NCBI GenBank assembly: GCA_900753715.1
Contig: CAAEAE010000137.1
Location: 1 to 27,248 of the forward strand
Length of the DNA: 27,248 nucleotides
Source: an uncultured Roseburia sp.
Lineage (GTDB): Bacteria; Bacillota_A; Clostridia; Lachnospirales; Lachnospiraceae
Direction: 5' to 3'
The notes under the pieces were generated by a model that was given only the letters and a program-made list of their open reading frames with translations, was not told the DNA's origin and searched no databases. The first letter of the stretch is position 1. Every line of letters begins with the position of its first letter. The translations under genes were made by a program, and so were the position numbers. Positions 6,749-15,393 of the stretch are shown here, in pieces.

Positions 6749-7627
6749 ATGATAAGAAGCATGACCGGTTTCGGACACGGTGAATTCGTGAATGAAAAGT
6801 ATCATTTCACGGTGGAGATAAAGTCCGTAAACCATCGATACCTGGATATGAACATCCGGCTTCCCAAAAAGCTGGGGCTTTTTGAAAATGCAGTCCGTAC
6901 GCTTTTAAAAGAGTATCTGGAACGCGGAAAAGTGGATGTTTTTATCACATATGAGGATTTGACCGAGGGCAGTTCTTCCCTGCGCTGCAATGAGAATATG
7001 GCGGCACAGTATCTTTCCTACTTAAGGGAAATGGCAGAGAAGTTCCAGATTGAAAACGATGTGACAGTGAGTAAGCTTGCCGGATTTCCGGATGTGTTTG
7101 TCATGGAGGAAGAGCCGCTTGACGAGGAAGAACTCTGGGGCGGATTAGAACAGGCAGTAAAAAGCGCCGCAGAGCGTTTCACGGAGAGCAGGGCAAGAGA
7201 GGGAGAGCACTTAAAGCAGGACCTTTTGGAGAAGCTTGCCGTGATGGATTCCTATGTGGATGTCATCGAAGCGCGTTCACCGGTATTGCTTGAAGAGTAC
7301 CGCCAGAGACTTTCTGCAAAGTTGCAGGAGGTTCTTAATGATACGACGATTGACGAATCAAGAATTGCCGCAGAAGTTGTTATTTATGCAGACAGAATCT
7401 GTGTCGATGAGGAAACGGTACGACTTAGAAGCCATATCAAGGGGACGAAGGATGCGCTTAACGCTGGCGGCAGTATCGGAAGAAAACTCGATTTTATTGC
7501 ACAGGAGATGAACCGGGAGGCAAATACCATTCTTTCCAAAACCACCGATTTAGAGTTATCCAATATCGGCATCAGTTTAAAGACCGACATTGAGAAGGTC
7601 AGAGAACAGATACAGAATATCGAATAA
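6749..7627 (+). CDS. yicC: YicC/YloC family endoribonuclease
   Basis: A 292-residue protein, the usual family length. It begins with the diagnostic MIRSMTGFGHGEF, followed by VEIKSVNHRYLDMNIRLPKK. It ends in the DUF1732-type region with GRKLDFIAQEMNREANTI. Characterised YicC-family members are endoribonucleases that act in RNA turnover in the cytoplasm. The gene sits first in a run with remA, gmk and rpoZ, the standard Firmicutes order, behind a strong promoter. The start has GGGAGAGG a few bases upstream. The assignment rests on end-to-end family resemblance; nothing unusual is seen. Confidence 0.95.
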   Translation: MIRSMTGFGHGEFVNEKYHFTVEIKSVNHRYLDMNIRLPKKLGLFENAVRTLLKEYLERGKVDVFITYEDLTEGSSSLRCNENMAAQYLSYLREMAEKFQIENDVTVSKLAGFPDVFVMEEEPLDEEELWGGLEQAVKSAAERFTESRAREGEHLKQDLLEKLAVMDSYVDVIEARSPVLLEEYRQRLSAKLQEVLNDTTIDESRIAAEVVIYADRICVDEETVRLRSHIKGTKDALNAGGSIGRKLDFIAQEMNREANTILSKTTDLELSNIGISLKTDIEKVREQIQNIE

Positions 7628-7659
7628 ACAGGCGGAACACGAAAAGGGGCAGCGCTTTT

Positions 7660-7929
7660 ATGGCAAAATTAATGAATATCGGATTTGGCAATCTGGTAAA
7701 TACCGATAAAATCGTAAGTATCGTCTCTTCGGATTCAGCACCCGCGAAACGGATGGTGCAAAAGGGGAAAGAAGCAGAAACCCTGATTGATGCGACGCAG
7801 GGGCGTAAGACCAAGAGCGTTATTTTTACCGAAAACAACAGAATCATATTATCCGCACTTCAGCCGGAGACCCTTGCAGGGCGCTTTGCCGGCGGTGCAG
7901 CAGAGGTTTGTGATGAAACAAAAGAATAA
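7660..7929 (+). CDS. remA: RemA-type extracellular matrix regulator (DUF370)
   Basis: An 89-residue protein of the DUF370/RemA family. It starts LMNIGFGNLVNTDKIVSIV and contains SAPAKRM, LIDATQGRKTKSV and ILSALQPETLAGRF, the signature of the family. In Bacillus subtilis RemA is a DNA-binding activator of matrix (eps, tapA) and osmoprotection genes. Its targets here cannot be seen. It lies between yicC and gmk as in many Firmicutes. Its last 17 bases overlap the start of gmk, so translation of the two is probably coupled. It has a short C-terminal tail (GGAAEVCDETKE) beyond the usual core. Confidence 0.93.
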   Translation: MAKLMNIGFGNLVNTDKIVSIVSSDSAPAKRMVQKGKEAETLIDATQGRKTKSVIFTENNRIILSALQPETLAGRFAGGAAEVCDETKE

Positions 7930-8554
7930 AGGAATTTTAACAGTGGTCTCCGGTTTTTCGGGTGCAGGAAAGGGAACCATTATGAAGGAGCTGCTTAAGC
8001 GGCATTCGGATACCTATGCGCTTTCCATTTCTGCAACCACCAGAAATCCAAGACCGGGAGAGACAGACGGCGTGGAATACTTTTTCCGCACCAGAGAAGA
8101 ATTTGAGCAGATGATAGCAGAAGATGCTCTTATCGAGTATGCACAGTACGTAGGCAACTATTACGGAACCCCGAAAGCCTATGTTGAGGAACAGCTTTTA
8201 GCAGGAAAGAATGTCATTCTTGAAATCGAGATTCAGGGAGCATTGAAGGTGAAGGAAAAGTTTCCGGATACCCTGTTACTGTTTGTAACACCGCCGAGCG
8301 CAGAGGAGTTAAAGAACCGGCTGGTGGGCAGAGGAACAGAAACGATGGATGTGGTTATGTCCAGACTGAACCGTGCCAATGAGGAAGCAGAGGGAATCGA
8401 ACAATACGATTACCTTGTGATAAATGATGTTTTAGAGGACGCTGTGGAGGAGGTTCATCAGATTATCCAGAATGAGCACTACCGTGTGAGTAGAAATGAA
8501 ACATCGATTGAAATGATGCGCAATGAATTAAAAAAATTTTCTAAAGGAGAATAA
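7913..8554 (+). CDS. gmk: Guanylate kinase
   Basis: A 213-residue enzyme that phosphorylates GMP to GDP using ATP in purine nucleotide synthesis. The P-loop GFSGAGKGT is at residues 14-22. The GMP-binding region follows with SISATTRNPRPGETDGVEY, then EYAQYVGNYYGTPKAYVEE. The C-terminal helical part includes the lid-type NRLVGRGTE. The start at 7913 is used because it gives normal length. The frame is open further upstream but would add over 40 non-homologous residues encoded inside remA. CAGAGG precedes the ATG. Confidence 0.95.
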   Translation: MKQKNKGILTVVSGFSGAGKGTIMKELLKRHSDTYALSISATTRNPRPGETDGVEYFFRTREEFEQMIAEDALIEYAQYVGNYYGTPKAYVEEQLLAGKNVILEIEIQGALKVKEKFPDTLLLFVTPPSAEELKNRLVGRGTETMDVVMSRLNRANEEAEGIEQYDYLVINDVLEDAVEEVHQIIQNEHYRVSRNETSIEMMRNELKKFSKGE

Positions 8555-8558
8555 AACT

Positions 8559-8810
8559 ATGATACATCCATCTTATGTAGAATTAATGAAAGTGGTAAAC
8601 AATGACGTAGAAATCGGTGAGGAGCCGGTTGTAAACAGCCGTTACTCTATCGTAATCGCAACTGCAAAACGTGCCCGTCAGATTATTGCGGGAGATGAGC
8701 CAATGGCAGACAAAATCACCTGCCCGAAGCCGTTATCCATTGCGGTGGAAGAGCTTTATGAAGGAAAAGTAAAAATCATTCCGGATACGGAAGCAGAAAG
8801 AGAGTTTTAA
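8559..8810 (+). CDS. rpoZ: RNA polymerase omega subunit
   Basis: An 83-residue protein beginning MIHPSYVELMKVVNND, with the conserved omega core NSRYSIVIATAKRARQII and a downstream KPLSIAVEELYEGKVKI. Omega helps assemble and stabilise RNA polymerase by binding the beta-prime subunit. It follows gmk by 4 bases with AAAGGAG upstream and abuts rimO directly, the next start codon following its stop without a gap. Position and length are normal. Confidence 0.95.
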   Translation: MIHPSYVELMKVVNNDVEIGEEPVVNSRYSIVIATAKRARQIIAGDEPMADKITCPKPLSIAVEELYEGKVKIIPDTEAEREF

Positions 8811-10136
8811 ATGAAGTTATTGTTTATCTCGCTCGGATGTGACAAGAATCTTGTGGATTCCGAATTTATGATTGGAATGCTGCGGGATGACGGAATCGAG
8901 CTGACAGATGATGAGATGGAAGCAGATGTTATTATCATCAATAGCTGCTGTTTCATCAACGATGCCAAGGAAGAAAGTATCAATACGATTTTAGAAATGG
9001 CAGAACATAAAAAAGATGCCAATCTGAAAGCATTAATCGTAACCGGTTGTCTTGCCCAGCGCTATCAGGATGAAATCCGCGCGGAAATCCCGGAAGTGGA
9101 TGCGATTCTTGGCACCAATTCCTATGAGGATATCGTGACAGCCGTACACGAGGCGTTAGAGGGGCATGCGTATAAGAATTTTCATACGTTAGAGGGACTG
9201 CCAAGCATCCGTACCAAGCGTACCGTTACCACGGGCGGTCATTTTGCGTACCTTAAAATCGCAGAGGGCTGCAATAAGCGTTGTACCTACTGTATTATTC
9301 CATATATCCGCGGCAATTACCGCAGTGTTCCGATGGAGGATTTGCTTGCACAGGCAAGAGAACTTGTAGAGGGCGGTGCGAAGGAACTGATTCTCGTCGC
9401 ACAGGAAACAACCCTCTATGGAATAGACCTTTATGGAGAAAAATCCCTGCACAAGCTCTTAGATGAGTTAAATAAAATTCCGGGACTGTTCTGGATTCGG
9501 ATTATGTACTGTTATCCGGAAGAAATCTATGACGAGCTGATTGATTCCATGCTTCGCAATGAAAAAGTCTGTCATTACCTTGATATTCCGATTCAGCATG
9601 CAAGTGACGCAATGTTAAAACGCATGGGAAGACGCACAAGCCATGAAGATTTAATGCGGATTATTACAAATATAAGAACACGGATTCCGGATATCACTCT
9701 GCGCACGACCTTAATCTGTGGATTCCCCGGTGAGACACAGGAGATGCACGAGGAACTGATGCAGTTTGTCAATGACATGGAATTTGACAGACTTGGTGCC
9801 TTTACGTATTCTCCGGAAGAGGGAACACCTGCAGCGGAATTTGAAGACCAGATAGAGGAAGAACAGAAGGAAGAATGGCGTGACGAGGTGATGGAATTAC
9901 AGGAAGAGATTATCTTTGACCGCAATGAGGAGATGAAGGGCAGAGAACTTTTCGTATTCATTGAGGGCAAAGTGGCTGATGAAAATGCCTATGTAGGCAG
10001 AACCTACCGTGATGCGCCGGATGTTGACGGATACATTTTCCTCAATACGGATGAGGAGTTAGCCACCGGAGATATTGTAAAAGCCCGTGTCACCGGAGCT
10101 TACGAATATGACCTGATAGGAGAGATCGTGGAATGA
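8811..10136 (+). CDS. rimO: Ribosomal protein S12 methylthiotransferase RimO
   Basis: A 441-residue radical SAM methylthiotransferase that modifies the conserved aspartate of ribosomal protein S12. The N-terminal domain has the three cluster cysteines at about Cys10 (SLGCDKNLVDSE), Cys46 (NSCCFI) and Cys80 (VTGCLAQRY). The radical SAM motif CNKRCTYC uses Cys154, Cys158 and Cys161. The C-terminal region (about 370-441) is a TRAM domain. The GCDKNLVDSE motif and the YPEEIYDELIDSM region favour RimO over MiaB. The start ATG immediately follows the rpoZ stop with only a weak ribosome site, so coupling is likely. The stop overlaps pgsA by four bases. Confidence 0.95.
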   Translation: MKLLFISLGCDKNLVDSEFMIGMLRDDGIELTDDEMEADVIIINSCCFINDAKEESINTILEMAEHKKDANLKALIVTGCLAQRYQDEIRAEIPEVDAILGTNSYEDIVTAVHEALEGHAYKNFHTLEGLPSIRTKRTVTTGGHFAYLKIAEGCNKRCTYCIIPYIRGNYRSVPMEDLLAQARELVEGGAKELILVAQETTLYGIDLYGEKSLHKLLDELNKIPGLFWIRIMYCYPEEIYDELIDSMLRNEKVCHYLDIPIQHASDAMLKRMGRRTSHEDLMRIITNIRTRIPDITLRTTLICGFPGETQEMHEELMQFVNDMEFDRLGAFTYSPEEGTPAAEFEDQIEEEQKEEWRDEVMELQEEIIFDRNEEMKGRELFVFIEGKVADENAYVGRTYRDAPDVDGYIFLNTDEELATGDIVKARVTGAYEYDLIGEIVE

Positions 10137-10675
10137 ATTTACCAAACAAACTCACCATTATGCGTGTGATTTTAATTCCGTTTTTTGTGTTTTTTATGCT
10201 GGCACCGTATTTTGAAGGATACGGAAACTACATTGCCGTTGCAATTTTTATCGTGGCAAGTCTTACGGATATGTTAGACGGAAAGATTGCGCGAAAATAC
10301 AATCTGGTAACAAATTTTGGAAAATTTATGGACCCGCTTGCAGATAAACTTCTGGTCTGCTCTGCGATGATTTGTCTCATTGAAAAAGGGTCTCTTGCTT
10401 CCTGGATTGTAATTATTATCATTGCAAGAGAATTTATTATCAGCGGTTTCCGTCTGATTGCTTCTGACAACGGAATCGTGATTGCGGCAAGCTACTGGGG
10501 CAAGTTTAAGACCGTATTCCAGATGTTAATGGTTATCGTACTGATTCTTGATATTAAGCTTCCGGCATTCGAGATACTTGGCACAGTGCTTACTTATATC
10601 GCACTGATTCTTACCGTGGTATCATTGATTGATTATATCGTTAAGAATAAGGATGTCTTAAAAGAGCAGAAATAG
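10133..10675 (+). CDS. pgsA: CDP-diacylglycerol-glycerol-3-phosphate 3-phosphatidyltransferase
   Basis: A 180-residue membrane enzyme that makes phosphatidylglycerophosphate from CDP-diacylglycerol and glycerol 3-phosphate. The CDP-alcohol phosphotransferase motif is complete: Asp46, Asp49-Gly50, Ala53-Arg54, Gly63, Asp67 and Asp71 (DMLDGKIAR, then GKFMDPLAD). About five or six hydrophobic helices surround it. The N-terminal MNLPNKLTIMRVILIPFFVF is typical of PgsA. It overlaps rimO by ATGA, a common pairing in Clostridia. Length and motifs are normal. Confidence 0.95.
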   Translation: MNLPNKLTIMRVILIPFFVFFMLAPYFEGYGNYIAVAIFIVASLTDMLDGKIARKYNLVTNFGKFMDPLADKLLVCSAMICLIEKGSLASWIVIIIIAREFIISGFRLIASDNGIVIAASYWGKFKTVFQMLMVIVLILDIKLPAFEILGTVLTYIALILTVVSLIDYIVKNKDVLKEQK

Positions 10676-10687
10676 GAGCGGGCAAAG

Positions 10688-11239
10688 TTGAAGAAAGAAC
10701 GACTGGATTCCAGCGTTTCTCCGGTAACATCTGGGGCATCCCAGAGCGCCGGGGATGCGCTGGAATATTCCATATATAATTTGTTAAAAAAATATCAATG
10801 TACGCTGAGTACCGCAGAATCCGCCACAGGCGGGCTGATTGCGGCAACACTTGTGAATGTGCCGGGAATTTCGGAGTTTTTTGAACAGGGTTATGTGACC
10901 TACTCGAACCGTGCGAAAGTGCAGATGATTCATGCCGATGGCGGGATTATTGACACTTATGGCGTGGTCAGTAAAGAGACTGCAGCAGAGATGGCAAAAC
11001 AGGCTGCAAAGACAGCAGGCACCAATGCAGCGCTTTCCACAACAGGCGTGGCAGGACCGGACGGCGGCACGAAAGACTGCCCGGTAGGTACGGTCTATAT
11101 CGGATGCTTTCTGGATGGAAAGACTGTGACAGAACACCATGTATTTGAAGGAGCACGCAATGACGTGAGAAAGGCGGCGGTAACGGCAGCGTTAGAGCTG
11201 CTTGGACGCTGTCTGGAAGAGAGAGGATATCAACAATGA
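10688..11239 (+). CDS. CinA C-terminal family protein (PncC-type nicotinamide-nucleotide amidohydrolase)
   Basis: A 183-residue stand-alone CinA C-terminal domain. The core has LSTAESATGGLIAATLVNV, GVVSKETAAEMA and TGVAGPDGGTKDCPVGTVYIG. Related PncC proteins deamidate NMN to nicotinate mononucleotide in pyridine nucleotide recycling. Here the N-terminal molybdopterin-binding-like domain of full CinA is absent. The start is a TTG with AGGAGC about 8 bases upstream; no ATG is near, so initiation may be weak. It has about 25 residues of poorly conserved N-terminal extension (KKERLDSSVSPVTSG). The stop overlaps rsmD (ATGA). The enzymatic activity is inferred from the family. Confidence 0.88.
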   Translation: MKKERLDSSVSPVTSGASQSAGDALEYSIYNLLKKYQCTLSTAESATGGLIAATLVNVPGISEFFEQGYVTYSNRAKVQMIHADGGIIDTYGVVSKETAAEMAKQAAKTAGTNAALSTTGVAGPDGGTKDCPVGTVYIGCFLDGKTVTEHHVFEGARNDVRKAAVTAALELLGRCLEERGYQQ

Positions 11240-11793
11240 GAATTATTGCAGGAACGGCGAGAAGCCTGCCACTTAAGACAATACCGGGGATGGAGACGAG
11301 ACCTACCACAGACCGGATTAAAGAGACACTTTTTAATATGTTACAGGCAGAAGTGCCGGGAAGCTATTTCCTGGATTTGTTTGCCGGAAGCGGACAGATT
11401 GGGTTAGAGGCAGTCAGCCGCGGTGCACGTTATGCAGTGTTTGCAGAGAACGGAAAGGCTGCCGTCTCCTGCATTGAAGATAATATCCACTTTACGAAGT
11501 TTGACAAGGAAACAAAACTTTATCCGATGGATGTGCTTGCCGCACTCCGCTCGATGGAAGGAAAATACAAATTTGATATCATTTTTATGGACCCGCCCTA
11601 TCACCAGAATCTTGAGCGGGAGGTATTAAGCTATTTAAGTACATCCTCCCTGTTAAAAGAGGATACGCTGATTGTCGTTGAAGCATCCATAAAGACGTCC
11701 TTTGATTACCTCAAGGAACTTGGATTTTCCATGGAAAAATTAAAAACCTATAAGACCAACGTTCATGCCTTTATCCGTAAGCGTGAATCCTGA
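11236..11793 (+). CDS. rsmD: 16S rRNA (guanine(966)-N(2))-methyltransferase RsmD
   Basis: A 185-residue Rossmann-fold SAM methyltransferase that methylates G966 of 16S rRNA during 30S assembly. It starts MRIIAGTARSLPLKTIPG, has the RPTTDRIKETLFNML segment, a SAM-binding LDLFAGSGQIGLEA near residue 46, and the catalytic DPPY at residues 119-122. It overlaps the cinA-type gene by ATGA and is followed by coaD, the usual Firmicutes rsmD-coaD pair. Nothing odd is seen. Confidence 0.95.
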   Translation: MRIIAGTARSLPLKTIPGMETRPTTDRIKETLFNMLQAEVPGSYFLDLFAGSGQIGLEAVSRGARYAVFAENGKAAVSCIEDNIHFTKFDKETKLYPMDVLAALRSMEGKYKFDIIFMDPPYHQNLEREVLSYLSTSSLLKEDTLIVVEASIKTSFDYLKELGFSMEKLKTYKTNVHAFIRKRES

Positions 11794-11847
11794 TACAAAA
11801 GATGAATGGGAAATGCGCAAAAGAACAGCGCAGGAATGGAGAACCTT

Positions 11848-12333
11848 ATGAAAAAAGCAATTTATCCGGGCAGTTTTGACCCGCTTACGCTTGGACACAT
11901 GGACATGATTAAACGATCCGCACGGATTGTCGACCATCTGGTTGTCGGAGTCCTCAACAACAGTGCAAAAAATTCGTTGTTTTCTCTGGAAGAACGTGTT
12001 AGTATGATTAAAGAGATGACAGCGTCTTTGCCGAATGTGACAGTGGCATCTTTTGATGGACTGCTTGTCGACTATATGAAGGAAATCGGGGCAACCATTA
12101 TCGTGCGCGGACTGCGTGCGGTGACGGATTTTGAATACGAACTTCAGATTGCCCAGACAAACCATGTAGAGAATCCGGAAGTGGAGACAATTTTTCTGAC
12201 CACGAGTCTGCAATATTCCTATTTAAGTTCCAGTATTGTCCGGGAATTTGCATCTTATGGCGGAGATATTTCCAAATTTGTTCCGGCACAGTTTATTGAC
12301 CGGATTTATGCAAAATATAATATTATAAAATAA
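11848..12333 (+). CDS. coaD: Phosphopantetheine adenylyltransferase
   Basis: A 161-residue enzyme that transfers AMP from ATP to 4'-phosphopantetheine, giving dephospho-CoA. It begins [17 protein letters not shown] with the nucleotidyltransferase TxGH motif at residues 14-17. It also carries [20 protein letters not shown] and the C-terminal [14 protein letters not shown]. The start at 11848 gives the normal family length and has an AGGAATGGAG stretch upstream. An in-frame ATG four codons earlier and a longer frame from 11806 are less likely. Confidence 0.95.
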   Translation: MKKAIYPGSFDPLTLGHMDMIKRSARIVDHLVVGVLNNSAKNSLFSLEERVSMIKEMTASLPNVTVASFDGLLVDYMKEIGATIIVRGLRAVTDFEYELQIAQTNHVENPEVETIFLTTSLQYSYLSSSIVREFASYGGDISKFVPAQFIDRIYAKYNIIK

Positions 12334-12345
12334 GGAGTGTTTGCT

Positions 12346-12951
12346 ATGGCGAGCAGAATCGAGCAGATTATAGAGGAAATTGAAGAGTATATTGACGGCT
12401 GTAAGTATCAGGCATTATCTTCTTCCAAAATAGTGGTCAACAAGGAACAGTTAGAAGAACTGTTAAATGAACTCCGTACCAAGACACCGGAAGAAATCAA
12501 GCGTTATCAGAAGATTATCAGCAACAAAGAGGCGATTCTTGCGGATGCACAGGCAAAGGCAGACTCGATTATTGCAAAAGCACAGGTGAAGACGGACGAG
12601 CTTGTAAGCGAGCACCAGATTATGCAGCAGGCTTATGCCCAGGCAAATGAGGTTGTTATGATTGCAACCAAACAGGCGCAGGAGATTCTTGACAATGCGA
12701 CAAATGATGCCAACAATATCCGGATGGGTGCCATGCAGTATACCGATGATATCTTAAGAAATCTCGAGAATACGATTTCCCATGCAATGGACTCCTCAAA
12801 GGCTCGCTATGAGGCGTATATGAGTAGTTTGCAGGGCTTTTTGGATGTTGTTACAACAAACCGTGCAGAGTTAAATCCGACTGCGGAAGAACAGATTCCT
12901 GCGGACGGGGAAAATGAAACTGCAAATGTGGATATATCCGCAGATTTATAA
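12346..12951 (+). CDS. Coiled-coil protein of unknown function (often labelled ATPase-like)
   Basis: A 201-residue soluble, strongly helical protein, with no signal peptide or membrane segment. Residues about 50-135 show long Ala/Lys/Glu/Gln-rich heptad-like runs (ADAQAKADSIIAKAQVKTDE, then ATKQAQEILDNATNDANNI), like coiled-coil stalk or DivIVA-like proteins. Similar genes beside coaD in Clostridia are labelled ATPase or V-type ATPase subunit-like. I see no P-loop, so that label is not supported. Start 12346 is chosen because AAGGAG (12332-12337) is 8 bases upstream; a GTG at 12337 would overlap the ribosome site. It is the last gene of the long operon and its stop overlaps the end of convergent ylbJ. 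Confidence 0.75.
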   Translation: MASRIEQIIEEIEEYIDGCKYQALSSSKIVVNKEQLEELLNELRTKTPEEIKRYQKIISNKEAILADAQAKADSIIAKAQVKTDELVSEHQIMQQAYAQANEVVMIATKQAQEILDNATNDANNIRMGAMQYTDDILRNLENTISHAMDSSKARYEAYMSSLQGFLDVVTTNRAELNPTAEEQIPADGENETANVDISADL

Positions 12952-13869
12952 TCCGACGATTTTTACAACAAGAATGGCAAGCAGGGCTGACATGGCAGAA
13001 AAAAGCATTTTTTCTTTCAGATAGGGCTTCAAAGACAACCCGCTTTCCTGTATCATCGAACTGGTCTGTGCAACTCCGCTGAGACCACCAAAAGCAGTAA
13101 ACATCATGGCAAGCGGATAGCAGATGCGCATTGGCAGACTGCCGGAGATGAGCACATGGATTCCGTTTGTGATTTCGGTGAGTCCGGCAAGAAGCGCGTT
13201 TCCCGTCTGTGACAGCGGCAGTTGTCCTGTCATGGAAGCAATAATTGAAAACATCATGATATATCCACCCAGGCGCGTTAAGGTTTCAAAACCGTTCATG
13301 ATGCCGGCATCTATGATTTTGAAATTCATCAAAGTGTCAGATGCCGGCTTTTTTTGGGAAGAGAAGGTGGTATCGGTTTTCCGCAGCCGAAAGGAACCGA
13401 CGACAAGCGGCGGCAGGTATAACACCAGAAAGGTAAACAGCGTAAGCGACGGCAGTTTTAATTCCTGCATCAGAATATAGCCGCTGATGAAAACAGGGCT
13501 GATATTGTTCGTTACCGAGAGCAGGATTTGTGCCTCTTTTTCAGAGAGTGCCCCTTTCTTTAAAAGTGCGGCACAGTTTTTGCTTCCCATCGGAAAACCG
13601 AACAAAAAGCCGGAAAGCAGCACAAAAGAGCCTGCCTCACTGACTGGAAGAATGGGGTGCACGATTTTGTGCAGCGGTCTGGTCAGACAGTGCAGATAAT
13701 TAGAATCAATTAAAATATTTGATAAAATTGCAAAGGGAAGCAGTGCCGGAAGCACGCGCTCATACCAGAGCAAAAGCCCTTTGGCGGCTGCCGTCACCGC
13801 ATCGGTGGGACAGCATAAAATGTAACCTGCAATTACAATAAGACAGAGAAAGATTAAATTTTTTTTCAT
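12946..13869 (-). CDS. ylbJ: Sporulation integral membrane protein YlbJ
   Basis: A 307-residue membrane protein with about eight hydrophobic helices and the nucleoside-recognition/Gate-type features of YlbJ. The visible segments are WYERVLPALLPFAILSNILI, GFPMGSKNCAALLKKG and TNNISPVFISGYIL. In Bacillus subtilis ylbJ is sigma-E controlled and needed for heat-resistant spores, so this supports a spore-forming ancestry. The start ATG (13869-13867) has an in-frame stop three codons upstream and no recognisable ribosome site. A TATAGT lies just before it on the same strand. The 3' end overlaps the convergent coiled-coil gene by six bases. It runs divergently from pepD. Confidence 0.9.
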   Translation of the reverse strand: MKKNLIFLCLIVIAGYILCCPTDAVTAAAKGLLLWYERVLPALLPFAILSNILIDSNYLHCLTRPLHKIVHPILPVSEAGSFVLLSGFLFGFPMGSKNCAALLKKGALSEKEAQILLSVTNNISPVFISGYILMQELKLPSLTLFTFLVLYLPPLVVGSFRLRKTDTTFSSQKKPASDTLMNFKIIDAGIMNGFETLTRLGGYIMMFSIIASMTGQLPLSQTGNALLAGLTEITNGIHVLISGSLPMRICYPLAMMFTAFGGLSGVAQTSSMIQESGLSLKPYLKEKMLFSAMSALLAILVVKIVGL

Positions 13870-13899
13870 ATGAAACTATATTTCAGACAGGAGGATTCT

Positions 13900-15366
13900 A
13901 TGAGTATTACAAGCAAAAATCAGTTAGAGCCTGCAAAGGTATTTGAATATTTTGAGGAGATTGCGGCGATTCCACACGGTTCCCGCAACACGAAGGGCAT
14001 CAGCGACTATCTCGCAGAGTTTGCAAAAAAGCATGCATTAGAATACTATCAGGATGCATCGAATAACATAGTTATCATTGAAGAGGCAACCACAGGCTAT
14101 GAGAATGCAGAGCCAATCATTATCCAGGGACACATGGATATGGTGTGTGAGAAGGAAAATGACTGCGATATTGACTTTTTAAAGGAAGGACTGTCTCTTT
14201 ATGTGGACGGCGATTTCTTAAAGGCAAAGGGAACCACCTTAGGCGGTGATGACGGAATTGCGGTTGCGTATGCACTTGCACTGCTGGACTCCCCGGAAAT
14301 TGCGCATCCGCGACTTGAAGTTGTAATTACAGTTGACGAAGAAATTGGTATGCTAGGCGCAGAGGCAATTGACCTTTCCATGTTAAAAGGACATAAGATG
14401 TTAAACATTGACTCGGATGTGGAGGGACATTTTCTGACAAGCTGTGCGGGCGGAATGACAGCATGCACGAAGATACCGGTGACATTCCAGCATCAGACAG
14501 GACTTGTGGCTAAGGTGACAGTGACCGGACTTGAGGGCGGACATTCCGGAAGTGAAATCGACAAGGAGCACGCAAATGCCAATATCGTGATGGGACGCGT
14601 GCTTGAGAACATTTCAGAAGCTATGGAGGTGGGAATTGTTTCTTTAGCCGGTGGACTTAAGGACAATGCGATTCCGAGAGAATGCGCGGCAGAGCTTTTG
14701 ATTCATAAGGAAAAGAAGGATGCATTGGAACAGATTTTAAATGGCTTAGAGGAGACACTCCGCAAAGAATATTCCGTTGCGGATCCGAATGTGACCCTTC
14801 AGATGGAAATTTCCGGTGAAAAGGATGCCGAGATTTTATCCTACACCTCTATGACCAAGGTGATTTTCTATCTCAGAAATGTGCCAAACGGTGTACAGAA
14901 TATGAGTCAGGTAATGCCGGGGTTAGTGGAGACTTCCTTAAATCTTGGAATTATGGAGCTGATAAAAGAGGGTGCACAGGGAGAACTTTGTCTGACCGCT
15001 TCCGTGCGAAGCAGTGTTTCTTCGAGAAAAGCAGATTTAGCATCCCGCCTTACGATGCTTGCAGAGTTTCTCGGCGGCGAGATGACAATAAGCGGAGACT
15101 ATCCGGCATGGGAGTACCGTGCGGATTCCGATATCCGTGAGACAGTAAGCAGTGTCTACAAAGACCTTTTCGGAGAAAAACCGGTATTCGAGGCGATTCA
15201 TGCAGGATTAGAGTGTGGAATCCTATCCGGAAAGATTGAGAACCTCGACTGTGTATCCTTCGGACCGAACAACTTTGATATTCATACACCAAAAGAGCGG
15301 CTTTCCATTTCTTCCACCGAAAAAATCTGGAAGCTGTTAGTGGAGTTTTTAAAGAATTGTAAGTAA
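13900..15366 (+). CDS. pepD: Aminoacyl-histidine dipeptidase PepD (M20 family)
   Basis: A 488-residue cytoplasmic metallopeptidase of family M20, cleaving Xaa-His and other dipeptides. Expected metal and catalytic residues are visible: His78 in QGHMDMVCEKEND, Asp117/Asp118 in GGDDGIAVAYALALL, Glu147/Glu148 in TVDEEIGMLGAEA, and GLEGGHSGSEI in the dimerisation domain. The C-terminal AIHAGLECGIL and SFGPNNFDIHTPKE are also family-typical. Start 13900 is chosen for the ACAGGAGG six bases upstream; an ATG at 13870 would add ten residues and lacks a site. The beginning sits only 30 bases from the divergent ylbJ start. Confidence 0.94.
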   Translation: MSITSKNQLEPAKVFEYFEEIAAIPHGSRNTKGISDYLAEFAKKHALEYYQDASNNIVIIEEATTGYENAEPIIIQGHMDMVCEKENDCDIDFLKEGLSLYVDGDFLKAKGTTLGGDDGIAVAYALALLDSPEIAHPRLEVVITVDEEIGMLGAEAIDLSMLKGHKMLNIDSDVEGHFLTSCAGGMTACTKIPVTFQHQTGLVAKVTVTGLEGGHSGSEIDKEHANANIVMGRVLENISEAMEVGIVSLAGGLKDNAIPRECAAELLIHKEKKDALEQILNGLEETLRKEYSVADPNVTLQMEISGEKDAEILSYTSMTKVIFYLRNVPNGVQNMSQVMPGLVETSLNLGIMELIKEGAQGELCLTASVRSSVSSRKADLASRLTMLAEFLGGEMTISGDYPAWEYRADSDIRETVSSVYKDLFGEKPVFEAIHAGLECGILSGKIENLDCVSFGPNNFDIHTPKERLSISSTEKIWKLLVEFLKNCK

Positions 15367-15393
15367 AGTAAAAAGGACAGGTCAGAATCTGAC

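Noticed and set aside
11740..12213. 157-residue minus-strand frame opposite coaD
   Set aside because: Cys/His-rich shadow of the coaD coding strand, without a ribosome site.
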